A stretch of DNA of 64,000 bases from Synchiropus splendidus (GCF_027744825.2 NC_071334.1:41455437-41519436), one strand, 5' to 3'; counted from the first letter of the stretch, positions 1-15,557 are shown. Translations and numbers: made by a program. Notes: generated by a model from the sequence alone, not told the origin.

Positions 1-339
1 ACAAAACTAGGCAAAACTGGGATCTAGGCAGGACTCCTCATTGGCAACCAGAGTTTGTTGTGTGCTGATGACTGGTAGATGCACCTGTTTAATATATAGC
101 GAGTACATTCTTTTGTCATGGTAGTGAGCTATCATAGAACAATACTATCCCGACATATCCCAATCTTCGGTCTTTTACACAACGTGTCAAGCACCACCAG
201 CTATGTTGTGTTTGTTTGTGAAAGTGCTCAGTTATCCGGGTCAACACGCAGCAAAGGTTTGAATCAGGTCAACTAGTAATAGTCAAAGAAAATGTTTGTC
301 AGATCTAAAAAGCCGGGTTGGAGTTCAGGCTTATATTAG

Positions 340-542
340 GCCAGTTGAATGGGCAAAGTTGTTGATGGACATGAGAAGAACCAATTCAGTACAAATCAAA
401 CATTTTGTGATTCTCTGGATTTTTTCTTCTCATTTTGTAGTTGAAGTGTACCTATGATGAAAATTACAGGCCTCTCTCATCTTTTTAACTGGGAGAACTT
501 GCACAATTGGTGGCTGACTAAATACTTTTTTGCCCCCCTGTA
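340..542. repeat. Solo terminal repeat of a Tc1/mariner-type element
   Basis: Reading inward from 542 on the minus strand, the sequence starts tacaggggggcaaaaaagta and continues into a segment common in teleost Tc1-type ends (pairing 418-541). No opposite arm or transposase is visible within 2 kb, so this is a solo end or a deletion relic. The inner limit near 340 is approximate. Confidence 0.55.
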
Positions 543-3500
543 TGTGATGTGTATTGCATGGAAATTCTAAGGTGAAGTCAATGTACAAACAGTGAGAGCT
601 AGTGTCAACATGAAAAGGTGTATAACTGGGGTTTACATGAGCAAGTGTCACGAAAAGAAGCCACACACCTTCCCACACACATTGATGTAAAGATGATGAA
701 GCAGTGCACAGACTGTTAATTTTACAGGACAAAGGTGAGGAAGCAGGTGTTGCACCACACCCACTGCTGCACATACACGCATGAGCATGCATGCAAACGG
801 ACACGGAGATTCCTTCAGAGTGACATCATGCTGGTGTCAGAGTGATTTAGGAGCAGGGAGAAGAGAGAGAGCAGGAGTGCGGCTGACTCGTCTCTTCCAC
901 ATGAAACCCCTCACCACAGTCCAAGCCACACTCAGTGGTATATACTTTCCTTGACAGTTTTAGCTTCTTGCTTGACTCACAACATACATCCAGTAGTCTA
1001 TAAGGAGTTTTGATTACAGAGGTCATTGAGAAAACATTTTTGGGGGAATTTTGTTCCTAATATTTCAGAATAATGAAGAGATTGTTTCAAAAGGATTTCC
1101 CAGTGGTGTGTAGGAAATAAACTGGGTGAACAGCAAGGAAAACAAGCCTCTATGTTGTAGCCTACAAATGTTCTCACTCATCTTCTCTTTGATCTCTGAA
1201 ATTGCCAGGATGTCTCCGAAGTATTTAGACTTAGTGTCCATGAATAATTGCGTTTGGGCGTCTGTTGCTGCAGGTCAGATCAATTCAACTAATTTTATTT
1301 TGATTTATTATGGACTACACAGACAGATACATTGAAAGTGCTTCAGTGTACAGACCAGATGCTGGTAGTGTGTTACCACTGGGCACAGCAGTGTCATTTA
1401 TCCATACAGAACAGGTCAAAAGTTTGGACGGGCCTTCTGATTCAGTGTTTTTTCTGCATTTTTACTACTTTCTGCATTTTAGATACACACCGAAGACATC
1501 AAATATATGAAGCAGGATATATGGAGTTATATAGCATAGTAAATCATGAATGACCCTAAATATGTTTCAAAGTAGCCGCCTTTTGCTTTGTTGCTAGTCA
1601 CCTGTTGGAAAACCTGATCAGGTGACAACATCATAAAGCTCATCACTAGAAAGCAATGTTATTTTTAACAATTCCAGATGGCTCAGTCGTAATTGCCATT
1701 TCAGTATTATGAACCATCAAACTACTCATGGTAATTTTAGAGTTTGAAAGTAAAAATCTAGATGATACAGTAGTGCCAGTGGTCAATGAGGTCGATACAC
1801 GATGAGATCCACCCCGTCATTAAGAAGCAGGATTTACTTGAACGTTTGAGAGAACATTCTATCTGCCATCCACTTTCTTTAGTGTGACAATTTAATTAAA
1901 AGATTAATTGAATTGCAGGGTTGATGAAACAGTGTCCTAATTTAGAGAAGCCACTAGATGACGCTTTTGGTTGAGAAATGTGAGGTTTTATTGAATTAGA
2001 GTTAACAAGAATAGAATGTTATGTGGAGGGCGTAACAGAAAATAATTGACAAGCAGTGAATTAGAGGCACAGCTTACCCTGACAAGTTTGGAGACAATGA
2101 TCTTATTTTCCTGTATGAAAAATCTGTGTTGACCAAGCACGAAAAGAAAATGTTGTTTACTAAAAGTGCTAATGGTTGAATAGAAAACGGTTGCTTGTAA
2201 CTACACAAGACAAAGCACCAGGCAAGCACCTGCAATGCATTTATGCTGTTTATACTGTCATTTTTGTCCATTTTTTTAAAGTATTATTAATGTGTCTATT
2301 CTTGTGTGAACACAGCACTATTCACTCATGTTTCAACCACTGAGAGCGAAACACTGACCACAGGAGACGTTGCACCACTCCTTGGTAAATAAGTGGCTGG
2401 CCAAAAGACAACGTTGAGGACACTCCTGAAGTGATAATAATATTTTGATTACCCCACCTGCAATCATATTAATGTTACTGCTCGTGTGTCAGACGGCAGC
2501 AGAGCGAGACAGATCTGTTCTAAGGTGTGAATAGCTGAGGTGTCACCACAAGGCCCACCAGAAAAGACCACCAATCCCCACCAGCCGGATACCAAGATCT
2601 CGTCTCTTCTTTCCTCCAAATATGTTTAGACACACACAAAGCCACAGACATAAACATGAAAACCTCAGCCATGTTGCCTCAAACGTTACTATGTTATGAT
2701 CAACCACAACGTCAGAAAGTGTCCCTAAATATTACAGCGCAGTTAAATGTCACAATTTACAACCGATTGTCACCCGAGCTGCCTCATAAAAGATATATAT
2801 ATTACATTTTAAAATGCTGCAGAGCAAACAACAGGTTGTCTCACTCAACGTTATAAGTGCATTTTATCTTCAACTTAAATTCCTATTCAGTTATTTGATT
2901 TAGAAATGCAATACACTAACCATCAAGCAGATGGCGCCAATATTTCTCTGAAAAAAAAAGGAGTTCATGGTGCTTACTTCAAAGGGGGCTTTTTTGAAAG
3001 TATTGCCGGTATTTTCATTGAATGTATTTATGTTTTTATGTATTTATCTTTGTTTCATGTTTCACAATTGTTTTTATTATTTATTTATTAGTTCTTGAAG
3101 GTAGTGTTGAGGATCTACAACAGTATATTAGGGTTATGGAGAAAATGCAATTACATGTCCCATGATTGAAAATGAAAAAAAATGTAAATTAAAAAGCAAA
3201 CGCTGAAGAATTTTTCACTTAAAGTGTGTTCTGGTGGTTCAGTTGCTATGCAACCAGCTTGTGTCACTGGCGTATGATGACTGAGAGGTTTTTCTGCAGC
3301 TGAATGTCTGCACTCTCACTAAATCACTGTCACAACACTTTTAGTCGCCATTATCATGCATCCAGTGATCACATCTGCAGTTATCCCTCTCCAATCATCA
3401 ACGACTGTAATCATTTATTCATCCAACCATGACTTCAATCATCGATCGATCATTTTAACAACTGTATGTCGATCAAGCACTCCGGTCATGATTCTGGTTA

Positions 3501-3900
3501 TTTCGCTATCCATCCGTCTCATCATTTACACTCTCCCAAAACTTTCCTCATTCTTTACGAAATTCTATCATCTGGTCAAAGGAGTATTTCTTATTCATTC
3601 AGCCACCCATCACAGTGGTCCTCAGCCACACATTTACCACTCTACCACTTAATCTGCATTAATAAAGCACCAAAAATGTTATTGATTTTTATTGCCCGCA
3701 TGTTAGTTAATGAAGTGTTTTTCATTTGAACCACAGCACACTTTGTTCATTGAAAAATCTCGTAGTCCCAGCACCAAGGGAACCTCGGCCAACATGCAAC
3801 TGTGTCTTAGTCGAAAGTCCGATAGGAAATCTTTTAATTTGTGAAAAAATGTAGCTGCTGACCCTCGGCTGTTTTGAATGCTATTTGCTGAAAACAGATT
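543..3900. other. No supported gene
   Basis: AT-rich sequence with only short, unremarkable open frames on either strand. I see no conserved motif, no exon with a plausible coding signature and no clear element ends. Confidence 0.4.
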
Positions 3901-3904
3901 TGCG

Positions 3905-3908
3905 TATA

Positions 3909-3979
<71 letters not shown>
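3905..3979. repeat. (TA)n microsatellite next to Tc1 copy 1
   Basis: About 37 TA dinucleotides, nearly perfect, run directly into the left end of the Tc1-like element. Tc1 elements target TA, so the array is a plausible insertion target. It also hides the exact left boundary and any TA duplication. Confidence 0.9.
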
Positions 3980-5497
<1,518 letters not shown>

Positions 5498-5631
5498 AGC
5501 TATGTCGTCGGGGGCGTTATGCCCCTGGTAGGGTCTCCCATGGCAAACAGGACCTAGGTGACGGGTCAGACTAAGAGCAGTTCAGAAGCCCTGATGAAAA
5601 GATTACCAACAAGGACTGTGACGTCACCGGC

Positions 5632-6696
5632 GTGGCGCAGCCGGGGCCCCATCCTGGAGCCAGGCCTGGGGTTGGGGCTCAAATGCGAGCGCCTGGTGGC
5701 CGGGCCTCTGCCCATGGGGCCCGGCCGGGCCTAGCCCGAAAAGACGACATGGGCCGTCCCTCCTACGGACCCACCACCAGCAGAGGGAGTCATAGGGGCC
5801 GGGTGCAAAGAGGAGAAGGTGGCAGTCGGGCGACCGGACAACCTGGTTCGTGTGAACATTCTATGGCTTTCGGAACATGGAATGTCACTTCGCTGGGGGG
5901 AGGAAAGAGACTGAGCTTGTGCGGGAGGTTGAGAGGTACCTCCTTGAGAGAGGTTGGACTCTCTACTTTTCTGTTTTTTCTGTCTTTTCTGAGTTGGGTT
6001 GGGGACAGGTGTCTCATGGCGGTCGCGGCTTACGGGCCGAACAGCAGTGCAGACTACCCGGCCTTCTTGGAGTCACAGGGAGGGGCACTTGACAGTGCCC
6101 CAACCAAGGACTCCATTGTTCTACTGGGAGACTTCAACGCCCACGTAGGCAATGAAAGCAAGACTTGGAGGGGCGTGATTGGGAAGAACGGCCTACCCGA
6201 TCTGAACCTGAGCTGTGTTCTACTACTGGATTTCTGTGCCACCCACAGTTTGTCCATAACGAACACCATGTTTGAGCACAAGGGTGTCGATAAGTGCACA
6301 TGGCACCAGGACACCCTGGGCCGAAGGTCTATCATTGACTTTGTGGTCGTGTCATCTGACCTTCTGCCACGTGTCTCGGACACTCGGGTGAAGAGAGGGG
6401 CAGAGATGTCAACCGATCACCACCTAATGGTGAGTGTGATCCACTGGCAGGGGAGGAAGCCGGTCAAACCGGGCAGGCCCAAACGTATTGTGAAGGTCTG
6501 CAGGGAATGCCTGGCGGAACCCTTTGTCAGTGGAGTCTTTAACTCCCACCTCCGGGAGAGTTTCTCCCAGATCCCAAGGGAGGTAGGTGACATGGAGTCT
6601 GAGTGGTCCATGTTCTCCTCCTCCATTGTCAGTGCGGCTGTGCGTAGTCGCAAGGTCTCCGGTGCCTGTCAGGCCGGCAATCCCCGAACCCAGTGA
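5632..6696 (+). pseudogene. LINE apurinic-type endonuclease domain, partial
   Basis: The open frame runs 354 codons but begins at GTG, so the true protein start is unclear. Endonuclease/exonuclease/phosphatase signatures are visible: [11 protein letters not shown] (the GDFN catalytic box), [10 protein letters not shown] and STDHHLM (the terminal Asp-His box). The N-terminal part of the domain is disrupted: about residue 95-130 reads as a hydrophobic jumble ([15 protein letters not shown]) where the catalytic Glu region should be, which suggests an internal deletion. The enzyme would nick target DNA to prime reverse transcription. It is not functional as read. Confidence 0.85.
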
Positions 6697-7002
6697 TGGA
6701 CACCGAAAGTAAGGGACTGACCTCGACTAGTGATGTTGTCGGGCGGTGGAAGGAATAGTTTGAGGGTCTTCTCAATCTCCCAATCACGTCTTCCATTGAG
6801 GAAGCGGGGGCTGAGGACTCTTTCATCACCCGGGCCGAAGTCACCGAGGTTGTTCATAAGCTCCTCGTGGTAAGGCCCGGGGGGTGGATGAGATCTGAGT
6901 ATCTGAAATCCCTGGATGTTGTAGGGCTGTAGTGGCTGACACGTCTCTGCAACATCGTGTGGCAGTCGGGGACAGTACCTCTGGATTGGCAGACGGGGGT
7001 TC

Positions 7003-7192
7003 ATGGGAGTTCGCCAGGCAGTCCACATGTGCTTTGTGGATTTGGAGAAGGCATTCGACCATGTCCCTCGTGGTGTCCTGTGGGGGGTGCTCCGGGAATA
7101 TGGGGTACGGGGCCCTCTGCTAGGGGCTGTCCGGACCCTGTATGACCGGAGCAGGAGCATAGTTCGTATTGCTGGCAGTAAATCGGTAAAAA
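7003..7192 (+). pseudogene. LINE reverse transcriptase fragment
   Basis: The frame contains FVDLEKAFDHVPRGVLW, the conserved RT segment with the first catalytic Asp, and continues to VRIAGSKS before homology stops. The palm's YxDD box and everything downstream are missing. It belongs to the same element as the endonuclease at 5632-6696. Confidence 0.85.
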
Positions 7193-7224
7193 CTCGCTGT
7201 GTGGTGGCGCTGTGGAGACAGATA

Positions 7225-7570
7225 CAGAGAGATACAGAGCGACTCCCCTCCTCCCACTAGGGAAGTCTGATCACAACCTGGTTCAACTACAGCCATTGTA
7301 TATCCTCCTGGTCCAAAAGAAACCGGTGGAAACCTGATTCATCAGGAGGTGGTCCCCTGAGAAGGAAAGTGCCTTGAGAGACTGCTTTAACACCACAGAC
7401 TGGGATGTACTGTCGGACCCGCTTGGTGAGGACGTAGAGGAGATGACACACTGTCTGGCCATTCATCCTAAAGACTTGTGTGCAGAAACAGTAGAACAGG
7501 TGGTTTTGGTTCTCTTATTTGCCAGGACATGTAGTTATTTTCACCAAAAGCATGATGATGATTAAAATTC
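7225..7570 (+). mobile_element. L2-type LINE fragment (end of endonuclease, linker)
   Basis: Translated pieces in changing frames read GKSDHNLVQLQP (terminal endonuclease box), then an RRW segment and CFNTTDWDVL, all typical of L2-type ORF2 between endonuclease and RT. It joins directly onto the different LINE that ends at about 7192, so the two are chimeric or nested. Confidence 0.65.
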
Positions 7571-10500
7571 AATTTGCCCTAATCATAGCATTTAATATTT
7601 GTTTTGTTTGCAGGTGCAGGCGAAATATCGGGAAAGTTGGAAGTAGTTCCCCTGTGAACATTCTTCATATATGTCATGAAATACCTAAGTGGATAAAACA
7701 TGTACAGTAAATATAATTCAAAAGCCCTTTATTTCAGGGGGCGTGGTCAAGCATCTGATGGAGTAAGATGCATGTTCATGTAATCTTAAATCACTCCAGA
7801 TTGATTCAACATGGCAAGCAAATACAGCTATTCCCCAAATGGAATGAATGACATACTGATGGCAGATATTAACATATTGCCAGTATTGACATTTGATTTC
7901 TGGTACAGATAAAAACAAAGAGCAATATATGCAACTCATTCCGGGCCACATGATTGTGAAGCCCATATTAATTCACCCCTTGTTTCTTGGTTGGCTCACT
8001 TCTTGACTGGCTATGTTCTTTTCCACGTCTCAGTTCAAGTTCCGAGCCATGACTACAAACGATTTTGAGGGATGACTTTCATGGTGTTACCGCCTCATGC
8101 AACAGACCAAGTGTTTTATTGACATTGAAGCACTCAATGCCCTGTTTTTGTCTATATATATAACCCGGTCACCTCTCCGGAGTTCACGCAGCTCTTACTC
8201 CATAGCTCATCTCAGTGGCAGCAAAGGGATGAACATCGGCGAAGGGACCACGGATACACACGGGGGCTTTGGTGTAGATAAAACTCTTGTGATTTCAAAT
8301 TATATTGGCAGCATGATGCACGATCAGAACATCGCTTACATCAGTTTCTGTTTTTAAAAGCAGTTCCGAAGTGATTTCACGTAACCTTGTTACCTACATC
8401 CATGGCATAGACTGCACTGCTGCTTATAGACCAGTAAACAAATTTGCTTTGTGTTATATGGTCTATGGTCCTGTGTCCTGAAAGAGTTACGTGAAGAAAT
8501 GTGAAGTCATATTGTTTTATTATTAGACAAAAATAGCTCTGGTTTAATTATATATAATTTGACTGATATTTCCATATTTCCATTGTTTGCATTTTTCAGC
8601 AATTTCAAGATACTTTGTGGATTGTGTCAGCATCCAGTCAGTTACCTGCTGCAGCAAGAGAAAGATTAACAAACAGGAATTATACTGTAAAGAATACTTA
8701 ATATATGTATAAATAAATACAAGGGCTGTCAATCGATAAAAAATGTGATTATTTATTGCTTATTGTTTGAACAGGAATACAGCGCTGGTCATGTAGTCAG
8801 AGTAAGAGAAAATCCAATTTCTCCACGGTAGTTGGACTTTAAAAGAACAAACTTAGCCAGACTTACACAGTAATTTTGTTTTCTGGGCTGTCATGTGACC
8901 ACAGACCACTGACCTTAAGTGGGTTGCATAAATAATGATAATAATAATAGGCTAATAAAGGCTAATAAAACTAATGCTAATAAAAGGCTCCCACAACAAT
9001 TGATACCAAAAAACAGTGAAAATCCCATTGGATCTGGGAGTCCCTGATAGAAGATGCGCTGAAGCTGGAGAAGGAACTGCAACTGTTGTTGGGCTGTCAG
9101 TGAAGCAAAGGTTCTCTTCAAACAAGACAAGCGGATAGCTTTTGACGTGAAGCACTGTGTTGACTACTTGCAGAAGCTACATGCTGGGAACCTGAGTGAA
9201 CTGGCTTTTTTGCTGAGACGCATCCAAATAGAACTCCAAATGAATCGCTGACACTGACCTCAGCTGTTTGGTAAGACTGTGTTGGGACAATGATAGACCG
9301 GTTTCTGAAAATAGACCAGTAATTGACTGTGTTACATGGTGAATGCAAACACTATGTAAAGTCAGAGCTAAACCCTCACCATCCCCACTGAGCTTGTAAC
9401 TATAACAACAGTAAACATGCAGTGGAGCAACAATAAAAGCTAGCTGGGGTCCACAGAGAAACGGGCCTCAGCTCAGGGCTCAGATTCTACCTTAAGTGCA
9501 TATTATCCCCAGCTGTGTGCACTGCAAAAGTGTATTCCAAATTTAAGATTTTAATACTAATATTAAGCATAAAAGTGCTTGATTTTAGTGAAATGATCTG
9601 TCCTCTGCATTGAGATATTTTTTTCTTAATAAGTGCTTGAAATTAGCCTGAATGCAAGCTACTGAAAGCAAATTCAGATATATCCATTATTTGAAATGAC
9701 TCTTTAAATCAAGTATAGAATCAATATAATGCATACCAAAAAAGAGTAAATGCGTGGATATTAGTTTTGGTAAAATAAAGTAAATCTTAAGCAAGTTTCC
9801 TCATCACAAATTAGTATTTATCAGCAAACAAGCTGTGAAAAAAGGATATCATGTAAACAAGATTGAACACGCAAAGTTAGATTAGCTTACATCGTTATAC
9901 ACATCGTTATGCACATCTATATACACAATCTTACAGTGCTAACTGTATTTGAAAGAAAGGGATACATTCACATTATATTCACATTATCTCTTGTTCTCCA
10001 ATAAGAACAAGACAGATAATTCACATAATCACATAATTTATCCGTTTCTACATGTTAACACAACTCCCATAATCCTTTGCTCCACATGCAGCCTGGATCA
10101 CTACAATGTACTAAATATAAGCATAGAATAGATAAGAAAGAAAGATAGAATAGCAGAAAGCATTTGGTTTTAAGATGGTAAAATAAATGACTGTTTGAAA
10201 TGAGAACAATAATAGACACTTGAATGAAGTTTTATTTTGATGTGACAGGGACAGCGATGTAAAATTAATTTTACCAGTTATTTACCTCAATTTTAGATTT
10301 CCTGTCTTTTATAGACAAAAAAGACGAGGTTATGTTTGAGATAAGATATTAGTGTGAAGTTTAACGCCAGAAATAAGAAACCCATGCTTTATATAAGATA
10401 AAGCATCTAACACTTCTATATCGAACTTTCTCTGATCTTGTCAAGAACCACATAATTTTCAGTGTGGCTCAATCTAATTACGTGACTTATGGCAACAATT

Positions 10501-10840
10501 TCTCAGCTACATACAGTATGAACACAGTGTGCCAAGTTCAAGTGCGACTTGTGACTTCCACTGCTTCACTGCACTCAGCCACACTTGTTTCCAGACACAG
10601 GATGGCAGCGGTGTTTGGCCTAGTAATGAGGACTCAACATCACTTTCATCTGCATCAGAATGTCATTTATGGTAGAGAATGGAAAGAAAAATGTATATAT
10701 TTTCCGTATACAGAGAATGAAATCACAGTTTTCCTTTCTAATCTTGTCTTAGTTTAATTGATGTTGGTAACTCTTTTAAGACATGCACAACCAGAAGACC
10801 ATGACTGGACAACAGCATTGTTTCATCTGGTTTGGAGTAT
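7571..10840. other. No supported gene
   Basis: AT-rich, with only short open frames. Around 9530-9700 there is low-complexity, weakly palindromic AT-rich DNA like that in many fish intergenic regions. No exon-like sequence with good splice sites was found. Confidence 0.35.
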
Positions 10841-10849
10841 TGTTAATTT

Positions 10850-11490
10850 TGTCAGACGAGGTGAGACTTATGCCTTAAATATGTTTGTCAATGACCCTTT
10901 TTCCCATGATGAAGACAAGACAATGATGAGAGGGAATCAATGTTAAAACAACGCAAATGATAATTGTGTGAATGTGTATTATAGTTGACGAATAAAAGCA
11001 AGACTTAAATACTGTGTAAGGAATAAAAAGTAAATAAAAACTCACTCCTTGTTTTCCTTCAACCCAAGGAAGAAGCACAATTTGTTTGTATTGTACCAGC
11101 AGAAGTATCCTCCAGTTAGTCAGTTTGCTGCACACCTGCAGCTTCAAACAGAACTGCATGCAGGAGGATTACCGCGAACGCTGGAGACAGTACAGTAGGT
11201 CTGTCATTCCAGGGTTTGAAATGAGAGCCGCCATTCCTTCAGAATTAGGACCCCCTCAGTAAAGATGGAGTCTCATGTGACCAAACGTATTAAAACGAAG
11301 TGGAAACATCTAAATAAGCAGAAAACACATGGAGGCATGGTGATGGACTTGATGACGGTGGTTTTTGGTGCATTTTTAATGACAAATCCCGATAGAAACA
11401 TCATAATAACTGATGTTTATTGTCCGTGGAATTGTGCACCCAGACAGTCAACTGTACAGATGAAAGATGGCAGCAGCAGACAGAAGAGAC
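10850..11490 (-). repeat. Dispersed repeat, inverted partner of 23.47-24.01 kb
   Basis: The reverse complement aligns in long collinear blocks to 23470-24010. Shared landmarks include catgggaaaaagg followed by gacaaacatattt, gtaatcctcctgcatgcag, and attctgaaggaatgg. Both copies translate to a short similar peptide (MGKR.VDKHI) that is not part of any intact frame. The flank near 10845 (gttaattttgtc) resembles the end of a common fish repeat. Confidence 0.75.
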
Positions 11491-13930
11491 ATTTAAGTCT
11501 CCTCATTAAAAACTACCTTTTTTATCGTTATTCATTATAGAACACAGTTTAGACAGACAGTCCACGTCCAGAAAGGTGGGGACGAGCTGACTGGACATGG
11601 GTTTGACTGGTTCTGCAATAATTGCAGAGTCATGGAAAGTTCTGTCTTGAGTTCTGCTGCAGTAAAACCAAAATAGAGAGTACATGTACTGCGGTGAGTG
11701 GGGTGACCCATTCACGCATCTGACGTAACTGCTCCCACTCTCAAAAAGTTTCTGTACATATACTAATGCCAGCGGTTTGATACAATGAAGAAAGATATAC
11801 AGTGATTTTAATGTATTGATTATTAGTAGTTGTAATAGTAACGGTAATAGTAGTGGTAATAGTCGTAGAAGTAATATTATTATTAATAGTTGTATTTTGC
11901 ACTGTATGAATATGGAAAAGGTTTCAAGCATGCTTAACCTTGTGGTGTTTGTCAGTCATGTATCACATCCCACATGTTAGAGTAGAATCAGACAGCGCTC
12001 TCAGTTTGATGGGCTCATTTCAAGCGATGAACGGCGTGAGTGCAAAACCCAGTGCTCAAGTGCTCATGTCTCACAGCGAATATTCCTTTCTGCGACAACA
12101 CAAGCTCCTGACTGTTAATAGTGCATTTGTACAATAAAACCTTGCTTCACTAATAAAGGACGACCCAAGTGACTGCATATTTTTAATTTTGTTTTACAGT
12201 TGATAGTGTGGACATTTCTGGATTCTTTAATTATTCCTTAACGAGACACTTCTTGCCAATGGCACCAATAGATACCAATACACAAAAACCCACTGCACTG
12301 TTTCAGCCATTGACTCATCAATAAGAAGGTGCAGATGCCACATCCAGACTGAAGGTAGAGGGCTGCATGAATGTGACAACCAGGCTTATGTCTGTGCTAC
12401 AAGTCGACCTGAGGTTAAGTTCATGAAGTAGAGGGAACTGCAGTAGACTACCAGACAGTCACAAGAGTTTGTACTCCCCTCTCATTCAATGTGCTATGCT
12501 GGCACTATACATTAACTATGGTGACTAATTTGCATCTTTCCTCCATCTTCTTCAGGATCAGAAATAGAAAATGAACCATGAGCATTACAAATAACACCTA
12601 ATATGTGCTTTTAATAACCTTCTTCTTTGACTACGAAGTCCTCACCAGCGGGGTTGGTTCTGCCAATACTCTGGTCCAGCTGATATCTCACTGCCGGGGG
12701 GGGGATGGGGCAATGTGGGACAACACTGACGTTTCTGTCTCAGTATATATAGAAATCTGTTCCCAGAGGTCTGACTGAAGGGTATTCGGCGAGAGAAACA
12801 TGATCCACAGTGACCAGCATGTGTTCTTTTATGTACCTGTTGACCCCATTCTGTGCACCCAGAACTCAATTATACTTTCAGGCACAATCCAGAGAGATTT
12901 TTAAGAAGGTCTCTCAATCCTGGACAAAGAATAAGAATTGGTTAATGAACTGTGCAGCAGTTGAGGTAAGGCATTGGCGGAGGCTTTGGAAATGAAAATA
13001 ACAAAAAATTAATGCATTTCCCTGGAAAACCACATTCCCAACTGTGACTATACAGTCAGCCATTATGGCCCCTTCTGCACATGGCTTTGAAAGGCTGACA
13101 TCTGATTCATGACCATGTGTTTTTAGACACAACTCAAACATCCAACTTCACCTACCACACTGATATTGGGCACCTATGTGCTCATATTTTTATTCATTTT
13201 TTTCCTCACACCAAAGCTGAACATCATGTCCTCCTGTCAGTGACGAATACGCTCCGATTATCTACATATTTGCTAAAAAAATGTAGATTCCGATGCGATG
13301 CAAGAATCTATCAGAGGTGCCATTGCACGTTTGCACGTGTTTTTTGAGATATATGACATCTGGAGTAACCATATCTATCATCATGAGATGGCAAAAATGT
13401 TTCCTGGGAAGAAAAATTCAGTCAAATTCAGTCAAGGACTGAAAGCCAGACAAGACAGTGTACGGTGCGGCGGTAGTTCTGAGAAAAAAATAAACTAAAA
13501 ATAGACTAATTAAATCCATTGTCAATGCTTTTGTTTGTCGACATCAACACCACGTGTCAACTGATCTTGACTGTCCTATTTCGTCTCGATATTGAGATAT
13601 CTGGCATGGTATATCAAGATGAGAAATTTTGTCCACTGAGGTTTTATTTATTTATTTTCATTTTGTAAGCTCATTCATTAGAATAACTATTATTTCAGAT
13701 AACCGGTTCAGGTTATAATTAGGTGATAATTATAGTTTTGTATGGCATGGTGAAGCATCGTTTATGTTTAATTATGTGTAAGGTCCTGTCAGAATCACGC
13801 ATGCGGCTCGCGCTGGCTGATTTAGGAAAGGTTCCAGCACTAAATAGGGTGCAAAATGATTAATTTACCCTTACTGAAGCACAAACATGCCACGGTTTGC
13901 TTGCTTCAAATTCAGCTATTTACTGTTTTA
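11491..13930. other. No supported gene
   Basis: Unassigned AT-rich DNA. It contains a G run at about 12695-12710 and interrupted trinucleotide sequence at about 11817-11890. No open frame shows family motifs. Confidence 0.35.
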
Positions 13931-14290
13931 GGTTAGATTACATTGCCTTTATTGTTCCCACAGCAGGGACATGCAAACATTACATTGAGGACAAACATTG
14001 AACCTGAAAGAAATAGACAAAGAAATAGACAAAGCAACAACACAATCAACATTGAAGCAAAGAAAAACAGTGTGGAAAAAGAAAAATCAAACAAATTGAA
14101 ATATACCTAAAACTAACTAAATATATTAATAATAACATATAAATGCAACAGGAATGTTCAGAGATGCCCACCAATGAACACTGAGTCCAGTCAGAGTCCA
14201 CCATTGTCCTCCACAATGACTGGCCAGAGTGAGAGAGCACCCTGGAAACGAGAGATGGAACCTGTATGACGCTCGCATCCGCTGCGACTA
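13931..14290 (-). repeat. Possible retroelement 3' end (minus strand)
   Basis: On the minus strand the right part reads toward gggaacaataaaggcaat, a form typical of fish LINE/SINE 3' tails. A similar arrangement occurs at 22065-22440. No coding sequence is attached and the boundaries are approximate. Confidence 0.35.
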
Positions 14291-14439
14291 GCATAGTCAG
14301 TATCATACAGAAGAGGATTAGGGCCAGTGAAGAAAAAAAAAAAAAAATGGCAGAATTCTGACTTTTAAGTCAGACAATTCTCACTTTTAAAGTCAGAAAA
14401 CATTAATGTCAGATTTGTGACTTTCTGATGCTGAACTAT

Positions 14440-14525
14440 GAATTGTGTAGCTGTGAGGAGACAACATGTCATCAACCAGTGACTATTTGCCCAGTTGAGG
14501 ACATCATCTCACTTCTGGAGGAGCA
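14440..14525 (+). repeat. Short repeat inverted relative to 16.94-16.98 kb
   Basis: The block around gaggagacaacatgtcatca recurs in inverse orientation at 16938-16975. Both can be translated as CEE.TCHQPVT, so the shared piece may once have been coding. The two lie on either side of Tc1 copy 2, about 2.4 kb apart. Confidence 0.55.
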
Positions 14526-15370
14526 GAGGGTGAGTACACATATTGCCTTCATTCTGTGACTGTTGAGTCCTTAAAGGAAATGCTCCATGGACTGTAGCTA
14601 TTAGCTTCGTTGCTAATTCATAACAAAGGGACTGACGTGATAATCCAGATATGTCACAGTGATGTCATATACGCATAGACACATGTATGCATAAACACAT
14701 CTGTCTTTTACTACTAACTGGGAAGGTTGATGAGTGTAGTGTAGTTCATAACTGGCACAACACCATAAACAAGAACATTATTACTTATATATACTAATAC
14801 GTATACTGTTTTGTCAGACACTACATTATTTCAGTCACTCTAAAATGTGATTGTTTCTTTCCTTTCTTGTGCAGATGAAGTGACTGATGGCTACAACTCA
14901 CACTGAGGTGGCTGAGAAGACAGATTTGGATGACTTCATCAAGCTTTGCTTTAGACTTTCACTTAGCACATCATGCTCAGACTGTTATGAATATTTGGAC
15001 TCTGAGAATATGTCGAAAACTTGGTTTATAATCTGAGAAAGGCACTTTAAATCGAGAGGATAAATATTGAAGATTGTTTGCTAAGTGTACTTCAGCGTCT
15101 AACTCAGCCATTAAGAGAATGAATTCAATGTTCTTTTCAGAACCTGACAAATTAGTTGTCCTTTTTCAGTTTATGCATTGTGAGTTCTCACACATTTTAA
15201 GCTTATTTTCTGTAAGCCAATAAAAGGCCACTAAATATTTCACTTTAGTTGACTTTACTTTCGGAAATAAGTGGCAGAAATTGTTTATTTAGCGGCTCTG
15301 TGTCAATGTCTTGTATAATGACTCTAATAACCTCAAGAGTCCCCTCCCCCCAAAAAAACCTAAATATATA
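14526..15370. other. No supported gene
   Basis: Unassigned sequence upstream of Tc1 copy 2. Only short open frames are present and none has a recognisable motif. Confidence 0.35.
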
Positions 15371-15508
15371 TACACTCGTCCTCAAAATTATTCATACCCT
15401 TGCTAATTCTTGTGATTTTTTTATTTTGTGATGAAATGAATGATTTTTTTTCAAATTTGTGTGTCAGTAATATGTGGCCAACAATTGAAAGAATGACAAA
15501 AATATATA

Positions 15509-15557
<49 letters not shown>

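Larger units (their letters stand above)
5498..7192 (+). mobile_element. Decayed APE-type LINE fragment
   Basis: Starts abruptly at the truncated right arm of Tc1 copy 1. The leader is GC-rich and contrasts with the flanks. It holds an endonuclease reading frame, then frameshifted linker sequence (6700-7000), then a short reverse-transcriptase segment. It ends at about 7192, well before the catalytic YxDD box. This is a common teleost LINE type, but I do not assign its clade. Confidence 0.85.
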
